A model generated the notes under the pieces. It had not been told where the DNA came from, ran no database searches, and was given only the letters and a program-made list of their open reading frames with translations. Shown here piece after piece: positions 34,215 to 45,330 of a stretch of DNA of 64,000 nucleotides (positions are counted from its first letter, which is position 1; every line of letters starts with the position of its first letter). The position numbers were made by a program, and so were the translations under genes. The stretch is from Cristatella mucedo (lineage: Eukaryota; Bryozoa; Phylactolaemata; Cristatellidae), in contig WPIO01000006.1 of the NCBI GenBank assembly GCA_009760855.2, positions 11,047,001 through 11,111,000 on the forward strand, read 5' to 3'.

Positions 34215-34640
34215 CGGACCTACTGACGGTCGATATGTCGGGCTGGGCGTCGCCTTGCCCCGGAAGGGCAAAGCCTGGGGTCAGCTTCTAGAGGCAAGAG
34301 GGCCGGAACTTGGGACCACGTGGTCGCTCTCTTTCGGCGGAAGCTCTCGACGGTTGTACTGATGAGACGTGACGGCGTGACTGTGGAAGCCGACTGAGAG
34401 CCAACACGTTTGTTCGCACTTGCGGCGTCATCTTGCGCCCCTGTAATTTACCTTGTATAGGACCTTCCCCGGTAGACTTGTTTAGTTCCCCCCTTTGTGT
34501 AGCCCATGCTTGTGTATTATATAAAGTGTTGTGTACCCGGTCGATCACCCGTGGACCGTTGTTGCCGGAGGAGCCCACGTAACGACCAAGAACTGACAAG
34601 ATAGTAGGGGGCCCTAGTGGGAATAGGCTAGTACCCGTGT
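34215..34640 (+). repeat. possible solo-LTR-like repeat, copy 2
   Basis: CGGGCTGGGCGTCGCCTTGC, GGGGTCAGCTTCTAGAGGC, CTTTCGGCGG, TTTAGTTCCCCCCTTTGTGT and TATATAAAGTGTTGTG follow the same order as 21,780-22,140. The TATATAA near the conserved AAAGTGTTGT suggests an LTR promoter region. The minus-strand open frame at 34,288-34,752 is probably fortuitous. Confidence 0.35.
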
Positions 34641-36795
34641 ACACGGCTACAGAATTGCCTGTTGCTAGACTCAAATTCATGACATGCGTTGTGAAGTTCA
34701 GGCACCATTGGGCTGAGACTAAATGGTAAAATCGATGACATGAATACATCAATTCACGAGACTTGGCGCTACAGGGATATTGTCTTTATTCGTCGAGCCT
34801 AAGTCAAGTTCAATGACAATTAAGGCCCTTTCGAAAGCTTCAACCATTCGATCGACTTAGTATCAATTTTCCCAACTTGTAATACTTTGTCATCTTGTAA
34901 TACTGCCATCTTTCCTTCTTAAGGATGCATTTTCAGCTATCTTCAGGATCAATTGGCAGCTGTTTGCAATTGGATTACAATAACTTGTCGGAAACAGCGA
35001 GGGCTTTGCAATTGTGTTCTAGTGAATAATAATAATGCACTTGATAGTGCTTCGAATATTCTCTATCTATTTGTCATAACGATGGAAAGAAGCCCGAGCA
35101 ACGGCTTCAGTCTACTCCGAAAACATAAGTGAACATGTTCCCGAAATCAACAGAAAACTCGGCCAAAGTCTGAAAGTAGGGCAGTATTTGACTGGTGCAC
35201 AACTACGTCGACCGGTGCTATTAGCCTCTGCAAGGTGCCTTCCCTGCCAAATGCCTTCTAGTGGCTCCAGTGGCTACGGTATCATACGAAAAACTCACGT
35301 ACGATTCAAAGCTCAAGCAACTATGGCTAAGCCATACAGGCAGCAAAATGGTAATCTCGACTTGAGCCAATATCGCTCTGCAGTTTGTTCCAAGAGAACA
35401 TGAAACCTAAAGCGAATTGCATTTTCTGGTTATAACAACGAGCTACATTCGAACCCCTGTCCTTGCAGACTGTTTGGCTTTCAGGCCGGTCATAGCCGTC
35501 GGCAACTTGATCTGAAATTTTGTTGGGAATCAATTCAGTAGTGCACCTCATTTAACTCTTTAATCTAGCCAGTCCGCGGGAGGCAATGAGATACCATTAC
35601 ATTATCCTTACATTAAATTACATTATACCAACAATTTGCTGGCATGGAATATCGCTATATATTTGGTAGACAGGAGGAAGTAAAGCACTTCAGACATTAA
35701 TGCAGTTGTGTCCACAGTACTTGGCAGCTATATCCAGGTTCAACAGTTGTAACTTTACAACACCACAGGCGTCCACTGTACTTGATCCGACAAAGTGCCT
35801 ACCAGTGTTGGATACAGCAGCATTACCACTAAGAGCTATAGGCACGTGTAGGTTTGTGGCTAGGTTGCCTAAGTGCTTCAAGGTAATTCTCCTTGAGTGA
35901 CAAACAGGATAGGAGGTCGCTGAGAACTTCGTCATCTCGGAATGCCCTGCTGTTGCAATGCTGGAGCTGACGCAATATTCCTGCAATTGCAATGAGCGAC
36001 TTGGAAATTATGCAACAGTCCTAATGTTCAGTGGCTCACCGGCAGGCCAAGCTCATAATGAAAAAGTAGGCTGCATCGATCAGACCTGACTCGTCAGCAC
36101 ATTCAGTGCACACGACATTTGCAGCGCTTGTGTCCACATCTATAGAGGATTCTCGAGCCTGCTCGTTTACTGCCGGCGGGTGCTCACGATCTTTACTGGC
36201 ATCTGCTGCCAGCGAACGCCGGGCTACCCATCCTGCTTGTCAAGCACTCACAAATAATGGCGCCTCGGCAGCGAGCAACAGCGACAAGCAAATGTCAATT
36301 AACTCCCTTCAAAAGAGCCGCTGAGTTTGCCCGTCTCTTAGGCCTGTAGGGGGCGCAGGCGTAAACTACCTCGCCGGCTGCTGCTGGTGATTATTGCCTG
36401 CTCGAAGGCGGCTCGGACGGCCTTCGCCACCCGGCGGTCAGCTTCTGCACGACTCGCTCAACATCGTGCGATTCTGCAAGCGCCACCTCCTTGCGCAGCC
36501 ATCGTGCAGAGCTCGACCTTCGCTTTCAGCTGCACACACGTAGCTGCTCTTCAGGCGAGTTCCGGAGAGTCTGAAGCTCGAGATTCGCCCTTTTTTTCGA
36601 TGCAGTGAGGATGAGCCGCTGGTGGCTATAGCATGCTTGTATCAGAACGGGGCAGAGCGACTTCACGATGTTGCGTTAAAGCGTTAACTGCTCATCGCTC
36701 GTCCGTGGCGATTTCTAGGTCTGCACCATCGGGAGTGGACATCAGGAATGTAAAATCTGGTTGACTCTCAGGTGGACGGCTACTAGCTTCACCTA
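34641..36795. other. mostly unassigned, with coding-like minus-strand patches
   Basis: A LINE-A tail remnant (AATAATAATAATGCACTTGA) sits at about 35,027. On minus at 35,985-35,830, after AATTGCAATTGCAG, one frame reads helix-like sequence (RQLQHCNSRAFRDDEVLSDL, then LSCLSLKENYLEALRQP). At 36,600-36,380 helix-like sequence such as NLELQTLRNSPEEQL occurs in broken frames. These may be exons or relics of the gene at 36,796-37,766, but I could not join them in phase. Confidence 0.3.
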
Positions 36796-37766
36796 TCACC
36801 GGTCTGCCGGTGCGTTTGACCCGTCCCCATGATCGCTGATCTGAAACTTGGCCGTCGTCATGTCCTGCTGATTATGCACGTGTTCGGGAAGGTCAACGTC
36901 TCTGTCCGGTCCATTGACTTCCTGCGACATGCGGATGATATTGTCTCCTCCTTCCTTCACTGAACAGCTTTCTGGATTTGCACTAGGTGATAAAGGCGAC
37001 CCAGCCATTGACGTTTGCTGAGATCCTGTCGCAAGATCTTCAGGTTTGCTTGCCAGGTGGCTGCTCTGCTGACACTGATTGCCGAATGCACACGCCTGCT
37101 CCAAGCTTCCTTCGACTGCACGAAGAGTGTCGCCGCCTCGACAGCGGAATCGGCCCTCGATGAAAGTGAACACAGGCCCCATGCTCTTCCACGACGTCTC
37201 TTCGTGCACCGTCGTTCCAGCAGAGTACTGCTCACAGTTGTTTCCATATCCCAATCGCCTATCAAGAGGCAGGGAGGAGGTGGCCCAGTTTCTGGTGACC
37301 TGCAACATAAAATGCCCTTGAGCTGCAGTGCGGTTGTAGGACAACATCGGGCAGTCAGAACAAGTTTGGACGAGCATTTCTAGTGAATGCATGCAACGGC
37401 CGAGTTCATTCTTACAGGCAGATTAGAAAGTGAAGCTTTCATGACAATAAAGGATGCAGATGATCCCCTAACACTAGAAAGAGGCGACGCCAACAGTTCA
37501 ATGTACTTGCATAGCAAGAGAAATAAAATCAGGTAGTCAAAAGCTGACAGCAAACTATCCACAGGGAGTTTGCAAAGGACTGCCAACAGACGTATTTTTG
37601 AGCCGCTTGGCACCGACTTGTTAATCAACACAGTTGTTGCCACCTCCTCAAGAAGAGAAATGTCGAGGGTTCCCCCAACTGAGATTCGACCAGGGGGCGA
37701 AAAACCACGAAACACGTCTCCTGCCTGGTATTCCATTCTGACCTTCGTCTGCTGACTGCCCTTCAT
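36796..37766 (-). CDS. putative two-exon gene, unknown function
   Basis: Exon 1 runs 37,766-37,416 (117 codons from the ATG) and ends at CTGCCT/GTAAGAATG, a good donor. Exon 2 starts after TTTTATGTTGCAG at 37,299 in the same phase (0) and stays open for 167 codons to a stop at 36,796. The intron is 116 bp. The 284-residue product has a GDVFRGFSPPGRISVGGTLD segment, a strongly hydrophobic stretch around residues 68-92 (DYLILFLLLCKYIELLASPL) that could be a helix bundle core or membrane segment, and a polar Ser/Gln/Asp-rich C-terminal half. I recognise no family. GC-rich sequence keeps several frames open (for example 36,957-37,265 on minus and 37,015-37,383 on plus), so the model is uncertain. 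Further exons may exist on either side. Confidence 0.35.
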
Positions 37767-38789
37767 TTTCGAATTACAGCAGTAAACGCTGACCAGCTAG
37801 ATATGCCAGTCAAAGCTAAAATGTCAAGCATATCGGCTAACAGCTACGGTAGGTCGTCCTAGACACATAAATGCAATAGCGCTCAATTACCATTTCAATG
37901 ACCCCGGCTTCTCCTTTAACTACAGGTTACTAGAGGTAGATGCTTTTATTATCTGTGTTCTAGGTTGAGCTCACCTCAGCGATTCTGGCCATCGAATCAG
38001 ATGGCGATCTTATTGCCGATACTAGGACCTTCGACCAGCTTTATCAGTCGCCATTTCGTTACAAATAACAAAATTCAAATAATCGCTAATCTTTGCTCTA
38101 CGGTGCACTGTTTCCTACTGTGAGATAAATCGGAAAGAGGCTTGCATATTGACCTTTAAAGACGCTCAGTCAGGAGTGAAGTCAGATAACCAGCTTCTGT
38201 ATAATAGCTCTACTTTAAGGTTTTGGATTACTTGAGGGCAATAGCTGCATTTTAAATGCTCACAAAGATGACTAAGCATAACAAGGAAGCCAGCACAAGA
38301 TTTATGTCCTAGACCAAATGTCCTTCTCGACCAAACATTATTAAATCTGTCAAGGCGTTTTTCATTGCTGCAAACACATTCCTTCTCTAAACTATTCTGC
38401 TAACTCAGTCCAGCACTACCCGGATACTATGCCGTGAAGGACACTAGAGCCGCTGACATTACCAGAATGGGCTATCGATTATACAGAACGTCTTCTCAAA
38501 AAATCAAGTGCACCTAGTGAAGATTTAATAAAAAAAGGGATCACGTTCGATTCAAGGGTCTGAGGACAGCTTCAGAAAATTATTGAAGCAAGCTATTTTC
38601 AAAATTCAAGTGTGATATCCATGGTAAAGCAAGGCAGTCATTCCGTGGCCCTAATAATGGCACGTGGGGGATGAATAAGGTGGTACAGAATTGACAACGG
38701 CATTTACTCCAGTCGTGATGATTAATAACTTGACAGATACTGGTTACGAATACAAGCTTCGCACCAACTATACTTGCCTTATTGCATGA
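37767..38789. other. unassigned sequence
   Basis: Nothing recognised. It would hold the upstream region of the putative minus-strand gene. Confidence 0.35.
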
Positions 38790-39425
38790 GCCCGAAGACC
38801 TACATGTAGTCAGTTTCAATAGTCTTCGGTAGTATATGGGTTGTTTACGTAGCCTCAAGTAGGCAGACTTTACTGTAAAGCTGAAGTGGGAGTCTAGTTA
38901 GCTGTCACTTTGTAATAGAACACCCAGATTTCGTGCAAATGCTCGAGATATGCTGATACAGAGATACTGAAATGTGCTAGCACAGCCCATTTTGTGGTTA
39001 TTTTTTCTAATTTCTGCATCACACCTGGTTTGCCCATAACTAGTAAAACATTATTCATATGTATAGCGTCCTAAGAGAACTTAATCTCTATTCAGGCACT
39101 TTACACATGCCACGGGGCTGAAGCCCACGGACATTGGTCGGGGCTAGCACCTTAACCATTGGGCCAAAGTCAGTTTCCTAGTCTTTCAACTTGAAAACTC
39201 TGCTGCCATCCAAGCGCGAATGTCAGCAAAACATGCAGCAAGGAAGTTGAGAGGATTTGACATGCTAGATGGTAGGAAGGGATCAAAGCACGGGTACAGT
39301 TATATGCCATCTGCATAGAAATGAATGCTTGGATTGTGCTTGGCGATTAAATTGGCAAGAGGGAAAGTATACGTTGTGAAAAAATGTGGACCAAGCACAG
39401 AGCTTTGAGGTATACCCCCAGCGAG
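38790..39425 (-). mobile_element. LINE-A internal fragment, split by SINE-2
   Basis: Reversed reverse-transcriptase coding landmarks occur: CACCCAGATTTCGTGCAAAT, TGGTTTGCCCATAACTAGTA, CTGCTGCCATCCAAGCGCGA, AGGGATCAAAGCACGGGTAC, GGACCAAGCACAGAGCTTTG. The reading is broken between CCCATAACTAGTAAAACA and GTCAGTTTCC by a SINE-2. Both ends of the element are missing. Confidence 0.75.
39045..39172 (-). mobile_element. SINE-2 copy nested in LINE-A
   Basis: Plus strand: TATAGCGTCCTAAGAGAACT, TAATCTCTATTCAGGCACTT, TACACATGCCACGGGGCTGA, AGCCCACGGACATTGGTCGG, GGCTAGCACCTTAACCATTG. On minus this gives a head with CAATGGTTAAGGTGCTAGCC (A-box-like), CGTGGGCTTCAGCCCCGTGG (B-box-like), then the LINE-like tail GTAAAGTGCCTGAATAGAGA. 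It is the best preserved SINE-2 copy. Confidence 0.75.
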
Positions 39426-39445
39426 AACGCAAGGCAAGGGGCTGA

Positions 39446-39860
39446 GGGTTAGGAGTTATGCCCCACCCTATGGGATTTATTTCCCCCACGAAACACTTAT
39501 GGATATTTCTCTAATACCAATGAAATGATCGGCATGCAAATTGGCACAAACAACAAGGGCAACATAATCTATCTTTTGATGTAACCATCGCTGCTAAGTT
39601 GACCTTCCGATAACCTGTAATAGTCAAGGTCATACTTTTCCCGGTTTTTAATAAAACGACTTTTTGAGGAAAATCAAAAGATTCAACACCATTTACAGTA
39701 GAAATATGCTAATGCACTCAAAAGATGCAGAGCACTTAGTTCTAAGTGACGTTGCAAAAAAGAATTAAACATTATTTGACGGATCAAATTTGCATGCACC
39801 TGCATAAATCAAGTTCAAGAGCTTTTCGGACATATCCAGCTATACTTAGGATACCGACAA
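39446..39860 (+). repeat. dispersed repeat F, copy 2
   Basis: AGGAGTTATGCCCCACCCTA, GATCGGCATGCAAATTGGCA, TTTTGATGTAACCATCGCTG, GTTGACCTTCCGATAACCTG and AAATCAAGTTCAAGAGCTTT align with copy 1 at 20,515. Farther right, TTTCACGTCAATGAGATCAC (near 40,099) and TTTCAAGTTAATCAGATCAC (near 40,292) are an additional short repeat pair. Confidence 0.6.
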
Positions 39861-41402
39861 TCACGATGAAACAGGCGTCACTTAGAACTAGCCAGGCCAG
39901 CTTATATTCCGAATTTCACGGCGCCGGGTTGTACGTTAGCTATTCTGTAGATTTTCCCAGTTCAGCAAATGAAGTGTCGGGAAAACCCTCTTAAAAACAA
40001 CCGATGAATTAAAGCAAGCACAAGATCAACACAAGGCCAATCACTCGGTTTACTGTTGCACAACTTTGAAGCACAGACCACGGAGCATATACCTCAAGTT
40101 TCACGTCAATGAGATCACTATTAGCATATTTGTGACATTTGCATGACACATGTATAGCATTGTGACAAAACGTGTTGGAAACAAAAAAGGCAGCTTATAT
40201 TCAAAACTGGTCTGTCTGCTAAGCTAAGGTCCAATATGCACGCAAGACGATTTAAATAATATGTACCTCATAACAATCACAGATTCCAAATTTCAAGTTA
40301 ATCAGATCACTACTTTAGGATATGACTACAGCCAGATACCGAGGGCTGGTTTTGACTCGGTTGCATGGGAGAGAACCTGAGAACCCCAAGCTACAAAAAT
40401 ACGACAGCGCTATGCAACGCTAAGCATCACACAAACAATTCAATAAATAGATAAATACAGCTCTTTGAAATAGGTCAACCTTACCAGGCCCTTATGTGGC
40501 ATCAACAAAATCCCTCAACAGATCATGTCCTTAAACCTGCCAGTCAGACTCGGGCGTCAGACCTGCGTTCACCAATACAAATCTCAACTTACAAGCGACA
40601 TAGATGTGAACTTGAAATCAACTCAATTTCCACTGAATCAACATTTGCAGACAAGATTTCAATGAACGACGCTCTAGTTCAATCCAAGTCACCACCTGAC
40701 CGGCTGTCGTTACCGCGGAACCATAGGCGGGCTCCTGGGTGTTCAATGCTGCTACAGAAACCGGATCAGCGCTCCCAGGATTCAGTAGGTTCGGTGATAA
40801 TAGACTCCTTAGTTACTGCGGCTCCGGCGGCAGTAATTTATTAATACATTATCCCTAATGATAGTCTAGTTGCCGAAGGATAGTGGCTTCCGGTTTGTGA
40901 GCCGATGTAGACATACTAACGGAAACACATGTACGACAAGGAAATAAGGCGTTATAGGCTTGGATAGTAGTTTGCTGAAGATGGGGTCGTAGTGTAACTA
41001 CGAGCTACGGGGCGTGGCTACGCTTGGCGCGATCGGGTTTACGCTTTAGGATTGTTACAACTACCAGTCGGACAGTTTGTGGGCGTGTATTCGCTATCAC
41101 CTGGTAAGCCGACGTTTCGTCCACCAAATGGGCTCCTTGCCGGCAAGTGACGTATCCTCGCAGCATAATTCACTTCCTGCCTGTGCGTCGGCCTGTACGA
41201 ATGCTATCCACTCCCATTCTCTCTTTTTCTTTTCTCTTCACGCTGCGGAGCTGCTTCCGCGGCAGCTGCTACATTCGCAGGTACGCTCGCCTGCTTGCGT
41301 TTTCCTGCGTGCAGTACAGTAGTCGTCGTCAGAACCACAACTCGCTCGTGGGGAGGGGCTTCGTTCTTCGTCGTGCAGCCATCACGCTCACGAGCCCCGA
41401 CA
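39861..41402. other. unassigned; includes 5' flank or LTR region of the gypsy element
   Basis: The stretch up to 41,402 should contain the 5' LTR of the gypsy element, because a primer-binding-like site follows, but I could not match it to a 3' copy. A plus-strand frame at 40,494-40,844 is open for 116 codons without recognisable features. Confidence 0.3.
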
Positions 41403-41512
41403 CATTGGTGACCCTTACGCTGATTCGAAAACGGTATGTATTTCTACACTGAGCAATCTCTATGGCTTAAACCCGAAACTAGCACAGCAGCGGATTCCCA
41501 TCGATATGTGAG

Positions 41513-41849
41513 TTGCTGGAGGTTTTACGAAGCAACCCGGCGCTTTGGCTAGCCTTCGTCAAGTCACGTTTCAATTTCGTGAAAATTGTGGACCAGCGAA
41601 CTAAGTTAACCCTGACGTCGGCCACCATTGGCAAGCCGACGATTTATGAGCTTCGCGACATCATAATAAACCAACGAAGAACCATACGATCGATTACGAG
41701 AGAATATACTACAACGTTCTTCTGCTTCTGAGCAAATGCGTCTGCGGCGGCTTCTCGAAGGTGAGCCGCTCGGCGATGGCGTGAAGACACAAGTCCGGCA
41801 TTTACGTCAGCTGCTAGGCGAGGTCGGCGACCGGTTCAACGAAGCTCTT
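41513..41849 (+). pseudogene. gypsy gag remnant, 5' part
   Basis: NPALWLAFVKSRFNF and IVDQRTKLTLTSATIGKP are typical CsRn1-type Gag sequence. The frame then shifts to one reading EQMRLRRLLEGEPLGDGVKT and LRQLLGEVGDRFNEALF. It resumes after the LINE-A at 44,262 as RELLLKRLPADVRMV. The uninterrupted original is inferred; I give only the visible pieces. Confidence 0.75.
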
Positions 41850-44262
41850 TTTAATAATAATAATAATAATGTACTTGATAAAGCGCCCTCAGATAACTTA
41901 ATCTCTCTCTAGGCGCTTTACATTTGCTGCAAAGAGAAATGCAATTGAATGGTAAGTAAAATCATGCTTGAAAAACAAACAAAAGGAAAAACATGGTTAG
42001 GGGTGACATGCACAGGGTCAGCATGCAAATGTGGTTAGTGGCAGCATGCACAGTGTCAGCACGCATAAGCACAACAAGGACGAATCACAGGGACCCACTA
42101 AATGTAGTCCTAAAAAGGTGTTTTTAAGTTCCTTTTAAATGTGGTCAGGTCAGGGGATGTTCTGACGCAGGTCGGGAGGGAGTTCCAGGCTTTGGGAGCA
42201 TACGAACTAAATGCACGGTCTGAAAAGGATTTGAGGTTTATACGAGGTATTTCTAGACGGTTGGATTCCGCAAAGCGGGTGGTACGAAGCTTGGCCTGGT
42301 GGGGGAGTATGTCGGAGAGATAGGCTGGAGCCATAGAATGAAGGGACCTAAAAGTGAGCGACAAAACCTTGAAGTCAATCCGTTGCTTGACTGGTAGCCA
42401 GTGCAGGTCGGCGAGAAGTGGACTAATGTGGCAACTGCGACGCTCACGACAGACAAGCCTAGCTGCAGAGTTTTGCACCAGCTGCAATCGCCTGATCGCA
42501 CATGCTGGTAGGCCAGTAAGCAGTGAGTTGCAGAAGTCGAGACGGGATGTCACGAATGCATTGACCAACTTAGACGTGGTATCCTTATCTAAACAAGCCC
42601 GAATTTTAGCAATATTATGAAGCTGAAAAAAGGTGAATTTGACCGTGGAGCAGATATGGTCGTCTAACGAGAGGTCGCTTTGGAATATGACACCTAGATT
42701 TCGAGCTGATTCGACAGGAGATATGCTGGCAGAGCCAATTTTGAGTCAGCCTTTTCAATCTCTGAATCGCACTGGGATTTCCCATAACTAGTAAGTTAGT
42801 TTTGTCATGGTTTAATTTAAGAAAATTTGCTGCCATCCATGTGCGGATGTCATCAATGCATGCAGCTAGTGAGTTGAGAGAATTTGAGGTGCTCGAAGGC
42901 TGCGAGGGATCAAAGCAAAGGTACAACTGAGTGTCATCCGCATAGAAGTGAAAGCCTAGATTGTGCTTGGCAATCACATCAGCAAGAGGCAGAGTATAAA
43001 CCGTGAAAAGAACCGGACCTAGCACTGAGCCCTGAGGTACTCCATATTTCAGAGGTACTTCAGATGATCTTTGTCCATTCACGTCAATACTCTGGAGTCT
43101 CCCACTGAGATAGGACCTGAACCACTGCAGAGCAGTGCCAGTGATGCCCAGGCGAGATGAGAGGCACTCTAGAAGAACTTTGTGATCGATGGTATCAAAA
43201 GCTGCCGAAAGATCAAGCAAAACAAGCAGAGACACTCTACCCATGTCTGCATTCCTAAGTAGGTCGTTGCATACCCTAAGCAATGCTGACTCTGTGGAGT
43301 GATTAGCTCTAAAGCCGGACTGGAACTTACTAGCAAGGTGTGAGGTTTCGATATACGAGTTTAGCTGGTCTGCCACAACCCATTCCAGTGTCTTTGATAG
43401 AAATGGTAGTAGGGAGACAGGGCGGTAGTTGCTTAAGTTCTCTTGATCTAGCGTTGCTTTCTTGAGGAGAGGCCTGACTACAGCTTCTTTGAAAGGTGTT
43501 GGGACATGACCTGAGGCTAATGACATATTAATGATGTTAGTTATGCATGGCAGCAGCAGATCTATGCAACGTAGGAGCAGGACAGTGGGAGTAGGATCCA
43601 GAGGACTTGTTGTCTTCTTTGATTGCGATAAAAACTTTAGGACTAGATCACTAGTGACCTGCTTAAATGCAGACATTGAGGTGCAGCCAGGAACCGAGGA
43701 ACAGCATTCTAGTGGGGAGGTTGTCATCGCAGGGATAGATTCCCTGATCTTGTCTATATTCTGCACAAAGAATCGAGAGAAGCGATTGGCTAGATCATCA
43801 CAAGGATCATCAGGTAAGGAGCTAATCTGGGAACGGTTGAGGAGATGGTTTATTGTCGACATCAGCATTTTTGGATTGTGCATCTGTGATTCAACAATGT
43901 TTCTATAGAAGCTAGACTTGGCCTTTGCTAGGATCGATTGGTACGACTTACAGTAGTCTTCATATGCCTGTCGATGGACAGTTAGTCCGGATCTTTTGTG
44001 TGCTTTTTCAAGCTTTCGTTTAGTAGACCTGGCTAGTTTAATGTCTGTGGTAAACCATAGGCCGTCTGGGCGGGGGCACATAGTGCGCTTTGTCAGAGGT
44101 GCAAACTCATCGAGCGTGTAAGCTAGTGTCTTGTTGTAGCTATCTACCAATGATGACAGATCGGAGGGAGGACTGAGCAGCAGAGTCGAAGCAGATATTC
44201 TCGCACGGACAGCATCGATGTCCAGGGTCTTGAGGTTTCGCGATTCACAGGTTATTTTTCGC
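41850..44262 (-). mobile_element. LINE-A, longest and best preserved copy (L2/CR1-like), nested in gypsy gag
   Basis: Minus strand: a 5'-truncated element that begins between the endonuclease and reverse transcriptase domains and runs to an (ATT)n tail at 41,853-41,871. Target bases T/A-rich (TTTTT) lie on both sides. The coding frame is essentially open from 44,262 to about 42,745. One indel there shifts to the frame that continues to 42,110. The 3' untranslated region of about 240 bp carries the conserved GCGCCTAGAGAGAGATTAAG box. Confidence 0.9.
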
Positions 44263-44330
44263 GAACTGCTCCTGAAGCGCCTGCCGGCCGATGTGCGCAT
44301 GGTTCGACCGGGGTTCGACGCCGTGCTCAA
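42110..44330 (-). pseudogene. LINE-A ORF2-type reverse transcriptase (one frameshift)
   Basis: Reverse transcriptase that would copy the element RNA at a nicked target. Blocks visible in order from the minus-strand start: a linker rich in Arg/Lys, the SKKTTSPLDPTPTVLLLRCI block, ATLDQENLSNYRPVSLLPFL, FQSGFRANHSTESALLRV, LLVLLDLSAAFDTIDHKVLL (motif A), [18 protein letters not shown] (motif B), [17 protein letters not shown] (motif C, intact YADD), WMAANFLKLNHDKTNLLVMG, then after the frameshift [38 protein letters not shown] and [20 protein letters not shown]. The endonuclease domain is missing. Residues upstream of 44,262 come from gypsy sequence, not LINE-A. Confidence 0.9.
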
Positions 44331-45330
44331 CTAACACGCTAGCGGAAATGGCCGACCGAATGCTTGAAGCCTCGACGCGTTACGTAGCCGCCGTTTGGAC
44401 GCCGCCAGCAGCCGTTATACGCTACCGCAGATGCTGCCTCCAGTAGCCACTAGTTTCACCTAAACCGAGCGCTCGGAGCATTGCTCATTGTCAAGATTTC
44501 TAGTCGCTCAACACTGAGGTGCTAGCCCTTCGAGAAGAACTTCGCAGTGCGAGGACCAACCAGGATAGACGCGGGATGCAAACGGTCTCGTAGCAGCTCC
44601 TCGACAGAAGCTCCGACGGCGAGCTGGTGCTCAAGGAGAGGGGTCTCCGAACATCGGTTGGTGCTATTATCACGCACGATTTGGAGACAATGCTTTCCGG
44701 TGCCGACCGGGTCGAAGTTTCCTTTAAAAGGAAACTCGGGCTGTTAGCGCAGGCGGTGCCACAGCCGGGGAACGAAGTTAGCCGCCTACTATTCGTGTTC
44801 GACCCGGAGTCAGGCGTGTGAGTTTTCTTATCCACATGGGCTCGGCTGTTAGCGTCCTCCCTCCGACTCCTATCGAGAGGCGACGCACTGCCCCGTGATC
44901 TCATCCGCTCTCAGCCGCCAATGGCTCTTCGATTTCGGTACACGGCTCGCGACTCCCCAATTTGATCCTAGGTATTCACCGTAGTTTCTCATGGATCTTC
45001 GCGGCAGCCGACGATTTGCGCCCTCTCATCGGCGCCTTGCTTTTCTTGCTCGTTCTGGGCTCAACGTTGACCTCGAGCGCCGCCCACTATGTAACGGTCG
45101 CACTCAGCTTCGAAAGCATGCGAGCTCATTTCGTCTCTGCTCTATCCCGTTGACTCTACGCGCCGACTACGCCACTTTGCTTCGCCGATTCCCAAGCGTC
45201 ACGAAACCCGGAAACCTCTCAGCGCCGGTCAAGCATTCGGTTCGACACCATATCGTCGCGAGCGGTCCGCCTGCCTGCTCCCGCCTTCGGCGCCTGGCTC
45301 CGGACCGCATGAGAGCAGCTTAAGCTGAAT
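44262..45330 (+). pseudogene. gypsy gag 3' end and protease region, decayed
   Basis: After RELLLKRLPADVRMV the frame is broken repeatedly. ERGLRTSVGAIITHDLETML, then RLLFVFDPESGV just before the place where a DTG protease motif should follow, and LGIHRSFSWIFAAADDLRPL can be read in different frames. I do not see an intact DTG/DSG active site. HHIVASGPPACSRLRRLAPD and RMRAA lead into reverse transcriptase. Confidence 0.65.

Noticed and set aside
34288-34752. 154-codon minus-strand open frame
   Set aside because: It overlaps an LTR-like repeat and shows no domain, composition or splice evidence of a protein.
43531-43908. 125-codon plus-strand open frame opposite LINE-A
   Set aside because: Antisense shadow of the reverse transcriptase frame on minus.
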